Below, in pieces: positions 9,984 to 18,304 of a DNA stretch of 57,445 nt. Origin of the DNA: Alphaproteobacteria bacterium. GTDB lineage: Bacteria; Pseudomonadota; Alphaproteobacteria; Micavibrionales; Micavibrionaceae. Below the pieces are notes generated by a model. It made no database searches and was not told the DNA's origin. It saw only the letters and a program-made list of their open reading frames with translations. Made by a program: the position numbers and the translations under genes. Within the stretch, counting starts at the first letter, position 1, and each line of letters opens with the position of its first letter. Location of the stretch: NCBI GenBank assembly GCA_022763065.1, contig JALEGH010000018.1:1-57445 (forward strand), in the 5' to 3' direction.

Positions 9984-10504
9984 TGAGAATTTTACCGTTA
10001 TTACTTTTATTTTTTTGGGCAGTTCTGCCAATGAATGCTTCGGCACAGTCTCTTGAGGGGCAAATGATTTGCGGCGTGCTAGCTGCGCAACATAAGCCGA
10101 GCGCAGGTGTGGCCTATAAGGGTGGTGTTGATGTGCATGGCAAGGCTGTGGTTCCAGCAGATTTGAATGTTTCCCCTATCATGCCGCCAGAGGTGATTAA
10201 AATTCCACTCACAATTGATTTGAGTAAGCGTATTCAGACGTTTAGCGATCAGCCACTTAATACCGATAGTGCGCTGGGTATGATTGATGTGCATTCCGAT
10301 GGTCGTGTGATGTATAACGGGCGGGATGTGGCGGTGCCTCTTAAAACCGCTTGCGGTATTATCAAGCCAGAGCCTCAAGAAGTTCTGGTTGAAGTAGAGG
10401 AAGACGTCCCACCTACAACAATCACCAAAATCATTACACATCAGCCGGATTTGATTCCTCAAGGAGCTGCTGAAATTATTGAAGGCGGCGATTTTAGAGA
10501 ATAA
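9983..10504 (+). CDS. Unknown secreted protein, 173 residues
   Basis: No family is recognised. It has a clear signal peptide: a charged start, the hydrophobic stretch LPLLLLFFWAVL, then a likely cleavage after NASA near residue 21. The mature part holds two cysteines (in MICGVL and TACGII) that could form a disulfide, a proline-rich central section, and an acidic Pro/Thr C-terminus. The ATG at 9983 shares a base with the upstream stop and has an AAAGGAGG site about 10 bases upstream. It precedes proS by 14 bases and is probably in the same operon. Confidence 0.75.
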   Translation: MRILPLLLLFFWAVLPMNASAQSLEGQMICGVLAAQHKPSAGVAYKGGVDVHGKAVVPADLNVSPIMPPEVIKIPLTIDLSKRIQTFSDQPLNTDSALGMIDVHSDGRVMYNGRDVAVPLKTACGIIKPEPQEVLVEVEEDVPPTTITKIITHQPDLIPQGAAEIIEGGDFRE

Positions 10505-10518
10505 ATAAGGAAAGAAAA

Positions 10519-12009
10519 ATGTCTGCACAGGCGCAAAAGCAAGCAAAACAAAATAATAATAAAAAAGTTAGAACAGCCGTTACACCAACGAGGGGAGAGG
10601 ACTTCCCCGGCTGGTATCAGGCGGTCATTAAGGCGGCGGGCATGGCGGAAAATTCGCCCGTGCGCGGTTGTATGATTATCAAGCCCTATGGTTATGCGTT
10701 GTGGGAAAATATCCAACAGGCTTTTGATAAGATCATTAAAGACCATGATGTACAAAATGCTTATTTTCCGCTTCTCATTCCTTTGAGTTTTTTGAGCCGT
10801 GAAGCAGAGCATGTGGAAGGTTTTGCGAAGGAATGCGCCGTTGTCACCCATCACCGCCTTGAAAAAGGAGAGGAAGGAAATCTTGTTCCTTCTCCTGATG
10901 CGGAGTTGGAGGAACCTCTTGTCGTACGCCCAACTTCTGAAACCATCATTGGTGATGCGATGAGCCGTTGGGTGCAGTCTTACCGTGATTTACCACTCAA
11001 GTTGAACCAGTGGTGTAATGTGATGCGTTGGGAAATGCGTACGCGTCTTTTCTTAAGAACGTCAGAATTTTTGTGGCAAGAAGGGCATAATGCCTTTGAA
11101 ACAGCAGATGAAGCGCATATTGACGCGATGAAGATGGTGCACGCCTATGGTGATTTTGCGGAAGATTATTTGGCGTTGCCTGTGCTGCGCGGGGAGAAAA
11201 CAGAAGATGAGCGTTTCCCCGGTGCCATTGCGACTTATGCGATGGAGGCGATGATGCAAGATGGAAAGGCTTTGCAGGCCGGTACATCCCATAATTTGGG
11301 CCAGAATTTCTCCGAGTCTTGCGGCATTAAATTTCAGGGGCGTGACGAGAAGGAGGCACACGCTTACACAACCTCTTGGGGGATTTCAACGCGTCTGATT
11401 GGAGGAATGATTATGACCCACGGCGATGATGACGGGATGATCATGCCGCCGAAAGTGGCCCCTGTTCAGGTGCAAATTATCCCGATCACCAAGGGGGATG
11501 ATAATACTGATCTACTTGAATATTGCTTTGGCCTACGGGAGGAGCTTAAAGAACGGGGCTTACGTGCCAATGTGGATGATAGTGATGCGCGCACGCCGGA
11601 TAAAATGTGGGGCGCAGTGAAGAAGGGTATTCCAATCCGTGTTGAAGTTGGCGGTCGTGAGATGGAAGCGGGGCAACTGACCCACGTGCGCCGTGACATT
11701 GGTAAGGACTCAAAAGAAACGGTTTCGCGCGAAGAGTTTTTGGGTAGCGTTCAGGAAATTCTGGATGACATTCAGGGTAATCTCCTGAATAAGGCCCGTG
11801 AATTCATGATGGCTAATATTAAGGATGTTGATTCTTTAAGCGAAGCGCAGGACCTCTACGCAGGCGGCCATGCCGGTTTTGTACGTACAGATGTGAATGT
11901 CTTGAGCGATCCTGAATTTGAAAAGCTCAAAGATGAATTTAAGCTCACCCCGCGTGTGATGCCTTTTGATGATAAGGGTGAAAAAGTCATCATCGGAAAG
12001 GCGTATTAG
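10519..12009 (+). CDS. proS: Prolyl-tRNA synthetase, archaeal/eukaryotic type
   Basis: This class II synthetase charges tRNA-Pro. The 496-residue protein is of the archaeal/eukaryotic (type 3) form: it has IIKPYGYALWENIQ (54-67), FPLLIP, RPTSETII (137-144), the motif 2 loop RTRLFLRTSEFLWQEGH (174-190), GTSHNLGQNFS and THGDDDGMIMPP. It has no YbaK-like editing insertion. The C-terminus ends in Tyr, as in that family, whose terminal carboxylate reaches the active site. The C-terminal domain has no cysteines, so the zinc site known in several archaeal-type enzymes is missing. The N-terminus has a basic, Gln/Lys/Asn-rich extension of ~20 residues. Confidence 0.96.
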   Translation: MSAQAQKQAKQNNNKKVRTAVTPTRGEDFPGWYQAVIKAAGMAENSPVRGCMIIKPYGYALWENIQQAFDKIIKDHDVQNAYFPLLIPLSFLSREAEHVEGFAKECAVVTHHRLEKGEEGNLVPSPDAELEEPLVVRPTSETIIGDAMSRWVQSYRDLPLKLNQWCNVMRWEMRTRLFLRTSEFLWQEGHNAFETADEAHIDAMKMVHAYGDFAEDYLALPVLRGEKTEDERFPGAIATYAMEAMMQDGKALQAGTSHNLGQNFSESCGIKFQGRDEKEAHAYTTSWGISTRLIGGMIMTHGDDDGMIMPPKVAPVQVQIIPITKGDDNTDLLEYCFGLREELKERGLRANVDDSDARTPDKMWGAVKKGIPIRVEVGGREMEAGQLTHVRRDIGKDSKETVSREEFLGSVQEILDDIQGNLLNKAREFMMANIKDVDSLSEAQDLYAGGHAGFVRTDVNVLSDPEFEKLKDEFKLTPRVMPFDDKGEKVIIGKAY

Positions 12010-12016
12010 GCCTTAG

Positions 12017-13258
12017 ATGTTTACCCCGTTTGAAAGAATGATGGCATGGCGCTATTTGCGCGCGAGGAAGGCGGAAGGATTTGTCTCCGTTATTGCCGGT
12101 TTTTCTTTTACCGGAATTATGCTGGGGGTGGCGACACTCATCATTGTGATGTCGGTGATGAATGGTTTTCGTGCAGAGCTTGTCTCCCGTATTTTAGGGT
12201 TGAATGGCCATTTGAACGTCTATTCTGCCGCGGGGCCTCTTAGTAACTATATGTCACTTGTAGACCGCCTTGAAAATGTGAAAGGCGTTTCTTCTGTTCG
12301 TCCGATGATTGAAGGACAGGTTTTGGTTTCTGTGAATGGCGCGGCGCATGGTGCCATTGTCCGGGCGATGGCGCGCGAAGATTTTGCAACCAAGCCGATT
12401 ATTTCTGGCTCCATCGTTCAAGGAGAATTAACAGAGTTCCGCGAGCAATCTGTGGCTATTGGAACGGAGTTGTCTAAGCGCTTAGGCTTAAATATAGGGG
12501 ATAGCTTTACGCTTTTGGCGCCTAAGGGAAAGGCTTCACCCTTTGGCACCATCCCGCGTTCACGCACCTATAGCGTAGGTGTGATTTTTGATGTGGGTAT
12601 GTATGAATATAATAACGGCTTTATTTTTATGGATCTGCCAAGTGCGCAAAAATTCTTTAAGCTGTCTGGTCAGGTAAATTCTATTGAGGTGATGGCTGCT
12701 ACGCCTGAAAAGGCTGATAAAATCAAAGATGATCTGGTGGAGGCTGTTGGTGGTGCGGCGGGAGTTTATGACTGGCGTCAGGCCAATAGCTCGTTTTTAA
12801 ACGCGCTTACGGTTGAGCGTAATGTGATGTTTCTTATTCTGACACTTATCATTTTGGTGGCGGCGTTTAACATTATTTCTTCGATGATTATGCTGGTTAA
12901 AGATAAGGGCAAAGATATCGCAATATTGCGCACGATGGGTGCAACGCAAGGGGCGATGCTCAAAATTTTTGTACTCACGGGGGCAAGCATCGGTTTTGCC
13001 GGAACGCTTTTTGGCGCGCTCATCGGTGTGGCATTCGCCAGCAATATTGAGAGCATTCGCCGATTTTTGGAGAGTATTAGTGGAGCAGAACTTTTTGCCG
13101 ATGAGATTTACTTTTTATCGCAATTACCTGCTATTATCCAGTGGGAAGATATTACAGGCATTATTGTGATGGCGCTTGTTTTATCTGTTGCGGCCACGAT
13201 TTATCCGGCGTGGCGTGCCTCTCGTCTCGACCCGGTGGAGGCGCTGCGTTATGAATGA
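12017..13258 (+). CDS. lolC: Lipoprotein-releasing ABC transporter permease LolC/LolE
   Basis: This inner-membrane permease extracts outer-membrane lipoproteins for transfer to LolA. The 413-residue protein has one N-terminal helix (residues ~24-48), a large periplasmic domain, and three C-terminal helices in an FtsX fold, ending in YPAWRASRLDPVEALRYE. Alphaproteobacteria usually have a single LolC/E-type permease that works as a homodimer with LolD. The last 8 bases overlap lolD. Confidence 0.95.
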   Translation: MFTPFERMMAWRYLRARKAEGFVSVIAGFSFTGIMLGVATLIIVMSVMNGFRAELVSRILGLNGHLNVYSAAGPLSNYMSLVDRLENVKGVSSVRPMIEGQVLVSVNGAAHGAIVRAMAREDFATKPIISGSIVQGELTEFREQSVAIGTELSKRLGLNIGDSFTLLAPKGKASPFGTIPRSRTYSVGVIFDVGMYEYNNGFIFMDLPSAQKFFKLSGQVNSIEVMAATPEKADKIKDDLVEAVGGAAGVYDWRQANSSFLNALTVERNVMFLILTLIILVAAFNIISSMIMLVKDKGKDIAILRTMGATQGAMLKIFVLTGASIGFAGTLFGALIGVAFASNIESIRRFLESISGAELFADEIYFLSQLPAIIQWEDITGIIVMALVLSVAATIYPAWRASRLDPVEALRYE

Positions 13259-13949
13259 GATAGTTGATCCAACCGCACCTGTTTTAGAAACGAAAAGTAT
13301 AACCCGTGTGTTTGAACAAGGCGATGAGACGCTTACGATTCTTCACAATGTAGATGTTAAAATTTCTGCAGGGGAAATAGTCGCTCTTGTTGGGCCTAGC
13401 GGATCGGGTAAGTCGACCTTTCTTCAAACAGTGGGGCTTTTGGATAAACCGACCAAGGGCGATGTTTTTATCGGCGGAGAAAATGCTACCCATCTGGATG
13501 ATAAAGCGCGCACTCTACTTCGTCGGCAATATATTGGCTTTGTCTACCAGTTTCATTATTTGCTACCAGAATTCACTGCACTTGAAAATGTTGTGATCCC
13601 TCAAATGGTTGCGGGAGTGAAAAAGGCTGAAGCAGAAGAAAAGGCGAAGGAGCTGTTAACCACGCTTAAACTTGATCATCGTTTTGATCATCGCCCTGCG
13701 AAGATGTCAGGCGGGGAGCAGCAACGTGTGGCCATTGCGCGCGCGCTTGCCAATAATCCAAAATTACTTTTGGCAGATGAGCCAACCGGAAATTTAGACC
13801 CTGAAACATCAGAGATGGTGTTTGACTTGCTCATGGATTTGGTGCGCAAAGTTGGTATTGGCGCCGTGATTGCCACCCATAACATGCAAATAGCGGAGCG
13901 CATGGACCGTATTTTAGAGGTCAAAAATGGTAGGGTTATAAGTTACTAG
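13251..13949 (+). CDS. lolD: Lipoprotein-releasing ABC transporter ATPase LolD
   Basis: This is the ATPase of the Lol export complex. The 232-residue protein has Walker A GPSGSGKST (48-56), a Q-loop region with QFHYLLPEFTALENV that is typical of LolD, signature MSGGEQQR, Walker B LLLADEPTGNLDPET and the H-loop THN. I chose the ATG at 13251, which overlaps the lolC stop. A longer in-frame extension to 13176 would read through lolC coding sequence and has no support. Confidence 0.96.
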   Translation: MNEIVDPTAPVLETKSITRVFEQGDETLTILHNVDVKISAGEIVALVGPSGSGKSTFLQTVGLLDKPTKGDVFIGGENATHLDDKARTLLRRQYIGFVYQFHYLLPEFTALENVVIPQMVAGVKKAEAEEKAKELLTTLKLDHRFDHRPAKMSGGEQQRVAIARALANNPKLLLADEPTGNLDPETSEMVFDLLMDLVRKVGIGAVIATHNMQIAERMDRILEVKNGRVISY

Positions 13950-13958
13950 ATTGGAGTT

Positions 13959-14195
13959 CTATGGGTCTGGCGGAGGCTTTTTGCACCAATCCATTTTATG
14001 AGCATATTTGCGAGTGAAATGGCCGAAAGTGGCAAAGGCAAGGCAAAGAGTTGGAATGACGATCGGGGCTAATTCGTGATCTGTGTATCCCATATAACTC
14101 GCGGCGGCATAGGAAAACGCGGCAATCAGGGAAAAATCCCGTATACCTTGAAAATAATAGCGCCCTTCTTTTTCAGTGACTTTTTTACCCTGCAT
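13959..14195 (-). CDS. Unknown small membrane protein, 78 residues
   Basis: This minus-strand gene lies between lolD and dnaE. The protein has a basic N-terminus and two hydrophobic stretches (residues ~20-36 and ~43-58), then a basic tail ending in Pro residues. A purine-rich GAGAAAAG lies just upstream of the ATG. No family is recognised. The opposite orientation to its neighbours and its place at an operon boundary resemble the small membrane genes at 52072 and 54580-55441. Confidence 0.6.
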   Translation of the reverse strand: MQGKKVTEKEGRYYFQGIRDFSLIAAFSYAAASYMGYTDHELAPIVIPTLCLAFATFGHFTRKYAHKMDWCKKPPPDP

Positions 14196-14275
14196 CTTTT
14201 CTCGTATTCTAAAGGGATTTTTAAATTTGCCAATATTTCTTTGAAATGGGGGTGGAAAACTCTTCTAACTTGCTG

Positions 14276-14303
14276 TTGAAGCAGGCTTTTGAGGTGTTAA
14301 TGT
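14276..14303 (+). promoter_or_regulatory. Candidate promoter of dnaE, giving a leaderless mRNA
   Basis: TTGAAG at 14276-14281 and TAATGT at 14298-14303 are 16 bases apart. The expected transcription start is at about 14310, one base before the dnaE ATG. No Shine-Dalgarno sequence precedes that ATG. The -10 match is weak, so the call rests on position and on similar arrangements at lpxA, 44269 and trpG. Confidence 0.35.
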
Positions 14304-14310
14304 AGCTTTC

Positions 14311-17300
14311 ATGTCCCAAAGCCCTGAATTTATTCATTTGCACGTGCACTCTGCCTATTCTTTGGCGGAAGGGGCCATTCATCCCAAAAAACTGGTAGAG
14401 TTAGCGGTGGCGGATAAGGCTCCGGCGATGGCTGTGACGGATACCAATAATATGTTTGGCGCGCTTGAATTTGCGGTTGTAGCAAGTGGTAAAGGGGTAC
14501 AGCCGATTTTAGGCGCACAGGTCAGCGTCGGTGAGGCGGGACAGCAGCTTGTCTTGCTTGTACAAAATGATGAAGGGTACAAAAACCTATCTAAAATTCT
14601 CTCTGATGCCTATATGGATGGCGACGGTACGAAGCAAGTTGCCACAGATTTTAAAGAACTTGCGGCAAATGCGGCAGGTTTGATTTGCCTCTCTGGTGGA
14701 CAAATCCATGGCTTTCGTGAGGAAAAAGATTTACTGAGCCTTAAAGAGATTTTTGGTGATCGCTTTTATATTGAACTCGGGCGTCATGGCCTTAAGGAAG
14801 AAGAACTTCATGAAGAAGCTCTTATCGATCTGGCTTATGCGCATGATATTCCCCTTGTTGCAACCAATGATGCTTATTTTGCAGATAGGGATATGTATGA
14901 GGCACATGACGCGCTGCTTTGTATTGCGGAAGGGCGCTACATTACAGAAGATGATAGGCGCAAGGTCACAGCGGAGCATTATCTGAAAACACCTGCTGAG
15001 ATGGTGGAGCTATTCTCTGACTTACCTGAAGCCATTCAAAATACAGTCCAAATTGCAAAGAGGTGCAGCTTTGTTTTAAAGCCGATTAATCCACTTTTGC
15101 CGCCTTTTGAAACTGAAGCAGGGCGTGATGAGGTTGAAGAGCTCAAAGCGCAGGTGAAAGAAGGTCTCGAATGGCGCTTGGAAAACTTTGTAGGTGATAA
15201 GCGTGATCACAAGCTCTACTGGGACCGGATGGAATTTGAATTGGAGACCATTATCTCCATGGGGTTTCCGGGGTACTTCCTCATATGTTCTGACTTTATT
15301 AAATGGGCGAAGGATCATGATATCCCGGTGGGGCCGGGGCGGGGTTCTGGTGCGGGCTCTGTTGTGGCTTGGGCACTCAAAATTACAGACCTTGATCCGC
15401 TTGAATTTAATCTTCTGTTTGAACGTTTCTTGAACCCGGAGCGTGTGTCGATGCCTGATTTCGATGTGGATTTTTGTCAGGACCGCCGTGGTGAAGTTAT
15501 ACGCTATGTGCAGGAAAAATATGGCCATGACCGCGTGGCACAAATTATTACCTTTGGTAAATTACAGGCGCGCGCTGTAGTACGTGATGTAGGGCGTGTA
15601 CTCCAAATGCCTTATGGCCTCGTGGACCGCATTGCCAAAATGATCCCGAATAATCCGGCCAACCCGACAACGCTGCAAGAAGCGCTCGATGCTGATCCTG
15701 ATTTCAGGGCGGAAGTGGCTAAAGATGATACATCACAAAAGCTGATTGATATCGCTTTGAAGTTGGAGGGGTTGTACCGTCATGCTTCTACACACGCGGC
15801 GGGGCTTGTGATTGGGGATCGGGCGTTGCATGAACTTGTGCCGCTTTACCGTGATCCACGTTCTGATATGCCGGTGACGCAATTTAATATGAAATATGTG
15901 GAGCAAGCCGGATTGGTCAAGTTTGATTTTCTAGGTCTCAAAACCCTTACCGTTGTCCAGAAATCATTGGAATTCGTGAAGCAAAGCACAGGCGAGGAAT
16001 ACGACATTCTAAAAATTGAGCTGGATGATAAGAAGAGTTACGAACTCATGTCTTCGGGGATTTCTACAGGCGTATTTCAACTTGAAAGTACGGGTATGAA
16101 GGATGTGCTGCGCAAGATGAAACCAGACCGGTTTGAAGATATCATCGCGCTTGTCTCACTCTACCGTCCGGGGCCGATGGACAACATTCCGAAATATATC
16201 TCGACCAAGGATGGAAAGGAGGAGCCAGATTACCTTCACCCCAAGCTCCAACCGATCCTGGAAGAGACTTTCGGGATTATGATTTATCAGGAACAAGTTA
16301 TGCAGGCCGCGCAGATTCTTTCTGGCTATTCTCTAGGTGGTGCGGACTTACTCAGACGTGCGATGGGTAAGAAGATTAAGGAGGAGATGGATAAGGAGCG
16401 CGTGAAGTTCGTTGAAGGGGCGGCTACGCATAATCAGGTGCCTGCCGAGCAAGCCAGTGCGATTTTTGATCAAATTGCCAAATTTGCGGGCTATGGTTTT
16501 AACAAATCACACGCGGCGGCTTATGCGCTGATTGCCTATCAAACCGCGTGGCTGAAGGCCAATTATCCGGTGGAATTTATGGCTGCTTCCATGACGCTCG
16601 ATGCAGGAAACACCGATAAGCTCAGCGTGTTTAAGCAAGAGCTGGACCGGATGGAAATCACTCTGCTGCCGCCTGATATCAATAAATCCGGCGTGATGTT
16701 CACGGTGGAGGAAGTGGAAGATGGAACGAAAGCCATTCGTTATGCTTTGGCCGCTCTCAAAGGTGTCGGTGAAGGCGCGATGGAGAAGCTGCTTGAGGGG
16801 CGTCAAAAGGATGGTCCGTTTAAAGATTTAAATGGTTTTGCGTCGCGCATGGATACCAAAGCCATGAATAAGCGCCAATTTGACGGGCTGATCTGTGCGG
16901 GAGCGTTTGACAGTTTCGGTCATACGCGGGCGGAGCTATATGGCAATATGGAGCTGATCCTGCGCCATGCTGGTAAAATGGCGGAAGAACGCGAGAGCGG
17001 TCAATCCAGCCTCTTTGGTGGAGGGGGAGCTGATGGTGCGGGTGGAGATGATCTGCCTCCTTTTGTGCAGGTAGAGCTGTGGGATAGTTTGGAAACCTTA
17101 TCACGCGAATTTGGCGCGGTTGGGTTTTATCTATCGGCTCATCCGTTGGATGCGCGGATGGGGCAGCTTGAAAAAATGGGCGTCGTGCCGTTTGCTAGAG
17201 TTGAGGACAAGCTCAGCCGTTCTTCTTCGAGCCGTCTACAAATGGCAGGTATTCTCATCCGCAAGCAAGAGCGTGTGTCGGCCAAATCAGGCAATAAATT

Positions 17301-17712
17301 TGCTTTCTTGCAGCTTTCTGATGCGACAGGTGTGTATGAGGTGATGATTTTTTCCGACACGCTGGCGCGCTCCCGTGAATTTTTGGAGCCCGGGACAGCG
17401 CTACTTGTGAATGTGGATGCGCAAACTCAAAATGAGGAATTACGCTTTACCGGACAGCAGATTGAACCACTGGATCAGGCCTTGGCGGGTAAGGTGAAGG
17501 AAATGACTATCCATGTCGATGCGGCGGCGGCAGTGGAGCAGCTCCACACTCAACTTCAGCAGGCAGGACGGGGTTCGGTGAAAGTGCATCTGATTGCGCA
17601 TATTGAAGGGTGCGAGGCGGCATTTGATCTCAAAGGACGATATTCTATCCCGTCAGAAATGATCTCAACCCTTCAAAAAACTCCCGGCTTTGTGAAATAT
17701 AGCGAGGGGTAG
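14311..17712 (+). CDS. dnaE: DNA polymerase III subunit alpha
   Basis: This is the replicative DNA polymerase, 1133 residues. An N-terminal PHP domain begins at IHLHVHSAYSLAEGA (residues ~8-22). The polymerase core has GPGRGSGAGSVVAW (~340-353) and the catalytic PDFDVDF with aspartates 383, 385 and 387. Next come the fingers and thumb with YQEQVMQ and GYGFNKSHAAAY, helix-hairpin-helix repeats, and a C-terminal OB fold with LQMAGILIRKQERVS. The length is normal and no frameshift is seen. The gene stands alone between minus-strand genes. Confidence 0.98.
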   Translation: MSQSPEFIHLHVHSAYSLAEGAIHPKKLVELAVADKAPAMAVTDTNNMFGALEFAVVASGKGVQPILGAQVSVGEAGQQLVLLVQNDEGYKNLSKILSDAYMDGDGTKQVATDFKELAANAAGLICLSGGQIHGFREEKDLLSLKEIFGDRFYIELGRHGLKEEELHEEALIDLAYAHDIPLVATNDAYFADRDMYEAHDALLCIAEGRYITEDDRRKVTAEHYLKTPAEMVELFSDLPEAIQNTVQIAKRCSFVLKPINPLLPPFETEAGRDEVEELKAQVKEGLEWRLENFVGDKRDHKLYWDRMEFELETIISMGFPGYFLICSDFIKWAKDHDIPVGPGRGSGAGSVVAWALKITDLDPLEFNLLFERFLNPERVSMPDFDVDFCQDRRGEVIRYVQEKYGHDRVAQIITFGKLQARAVVRDVGRVLQMPYGLVDRIAKMIPNNPANPTTLQEALDADPDFRAEVAKDDTSQKLIDIALKLEGLYRHASTHAAGLVIGDRALHELVPLYRDPRSDMPVTQFNMKYVEQAGLVKFDFLGLKTLTVVQKSLEFVKQSTGEEYDILKIELDDKKSYELMSSGISTGVFQLESTGMKDVLRKMKPDRFEDIIALVSLYRPGPMDNIPKYISTKDGKEEPDYLHPKLQPILEETFGIMIYQEQVMQAAQILSGYSLGGADLLRRAMGKKIKEEMDKERVKFVEGAATHNQVPAEQASAIFDQIAKFAGYGFNKSHAAAYALIAYQTAWLKANYPVEFMAASMTLDAGNTDKLSVFKQELDRMEITLLPPDINKSGVMFTVEEVEDGTKAIRYALAALKGVGEGAMEKLLEGRQKDGPFKDLNGFASRMDTKAMNKRQFDGLICAGAFDSFGHTRAELYGNMELILRHAGKMAEERESGQSSLFGGGGADGAGGDDLPPFVQVELWDSLETLSREFGAVGFYLSAHPLDARMGQLEKMGVVPFARVEDKLSRSSSSRLQMAGILIRKQERVSAKSGNKFAFLQLSDATGVYEVMIFSDTLARSREFLEPGTALLVNVDAQTQNEELRFTGQQIEPLDQALAGKVKEMTIHVDAAAAVEQLHTQLQQAGRGSVKVHLIAHIEGCEAAFDLKGRYSIPSEMISTLQKTPGFVKYSEG

Positions 17713-17724
17713 GTAACAAGCCAC

Positions 17725-18282
17725 CTATTTTCCAAATTCAGGTGCTGGTTCTACTTGTCTGAGTTTTCCCAAAATTTGAGATGCTTCCCTTGCCGCTAGA
17801 TGGTCTGGTCCAACCCGGCGGGAGCATATTTCTCTTACAAGCCATGCAATGTCTGAAGAGGAGGCTGGGTGTTGGACATATGGACGTTTTCTATTGTTGA
17901 GAGCGAATATATCTTTCATGTCTTGCGCAATCTCGGCTTGCTCCTTAGGTGTTAAAAAACATTCGGGATGAGTTTTAGCAAGTTCAATGAGAGCTAGTGC
18001 AATTTGCGTAGGTTGGCGCGCGACAAATGAAAAAGATGTGGGTTTTTTTAGATATTCACTAGTGTGCCATTTATAGAGGTCGATGAGGCTTTCTTTTATA
18101 TCTAATGCTTCTTCTGCTGTAAGGCCGTGTTTTATCAAGTCTGCTGCGTCATCAACGGCTTGTTCTGCGCGTGTTCGTAAGGCCCCTCTTGGTATTTGAC
18201 GTACAGGTGCTGTGGCAGGAATGGTTCTTGAATTTGCTTTTCTAAAAAAATCTGTCAAAAGTCTATTTTTATTTATCATCAT
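17725..18282 (-). CDS. Unknown helical protein, 185 residues
   Basis: No family is recognised. The protein is predicted soluble and mostly alpha-helical, with a basic N-terminus (residues 1-45, many Arg and Lys) followed by acidic helices. It has no signal peptide. It lies 22 bases downstream of the PlsC-like gene on the same strand, so the two probably form an operon. AAGGA precedes tandem ATG codons at 18282/18279. It converges on dnaE. Confidence 0.7.
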   Translation of the reverse strand: MMINKNRLLTDFFRKANSRTIPATAPVRQIPRGALRTRAEQAVDDAADLIKHGLTAEEALDIKESLIDLYKWHTSEYLKKPTSFSFVARQPTQIALALIELAKTHPECFLTPKEQAEIAQDMKDIFALNNRKRPYVQHPASSSDIAWLVREICSRRVGPDHLAAREASQILGKLRQVEPAPEFGK

Positions 18283-18304
18283 GAATTCCTTTTTTGGTGG
18301 GGGT

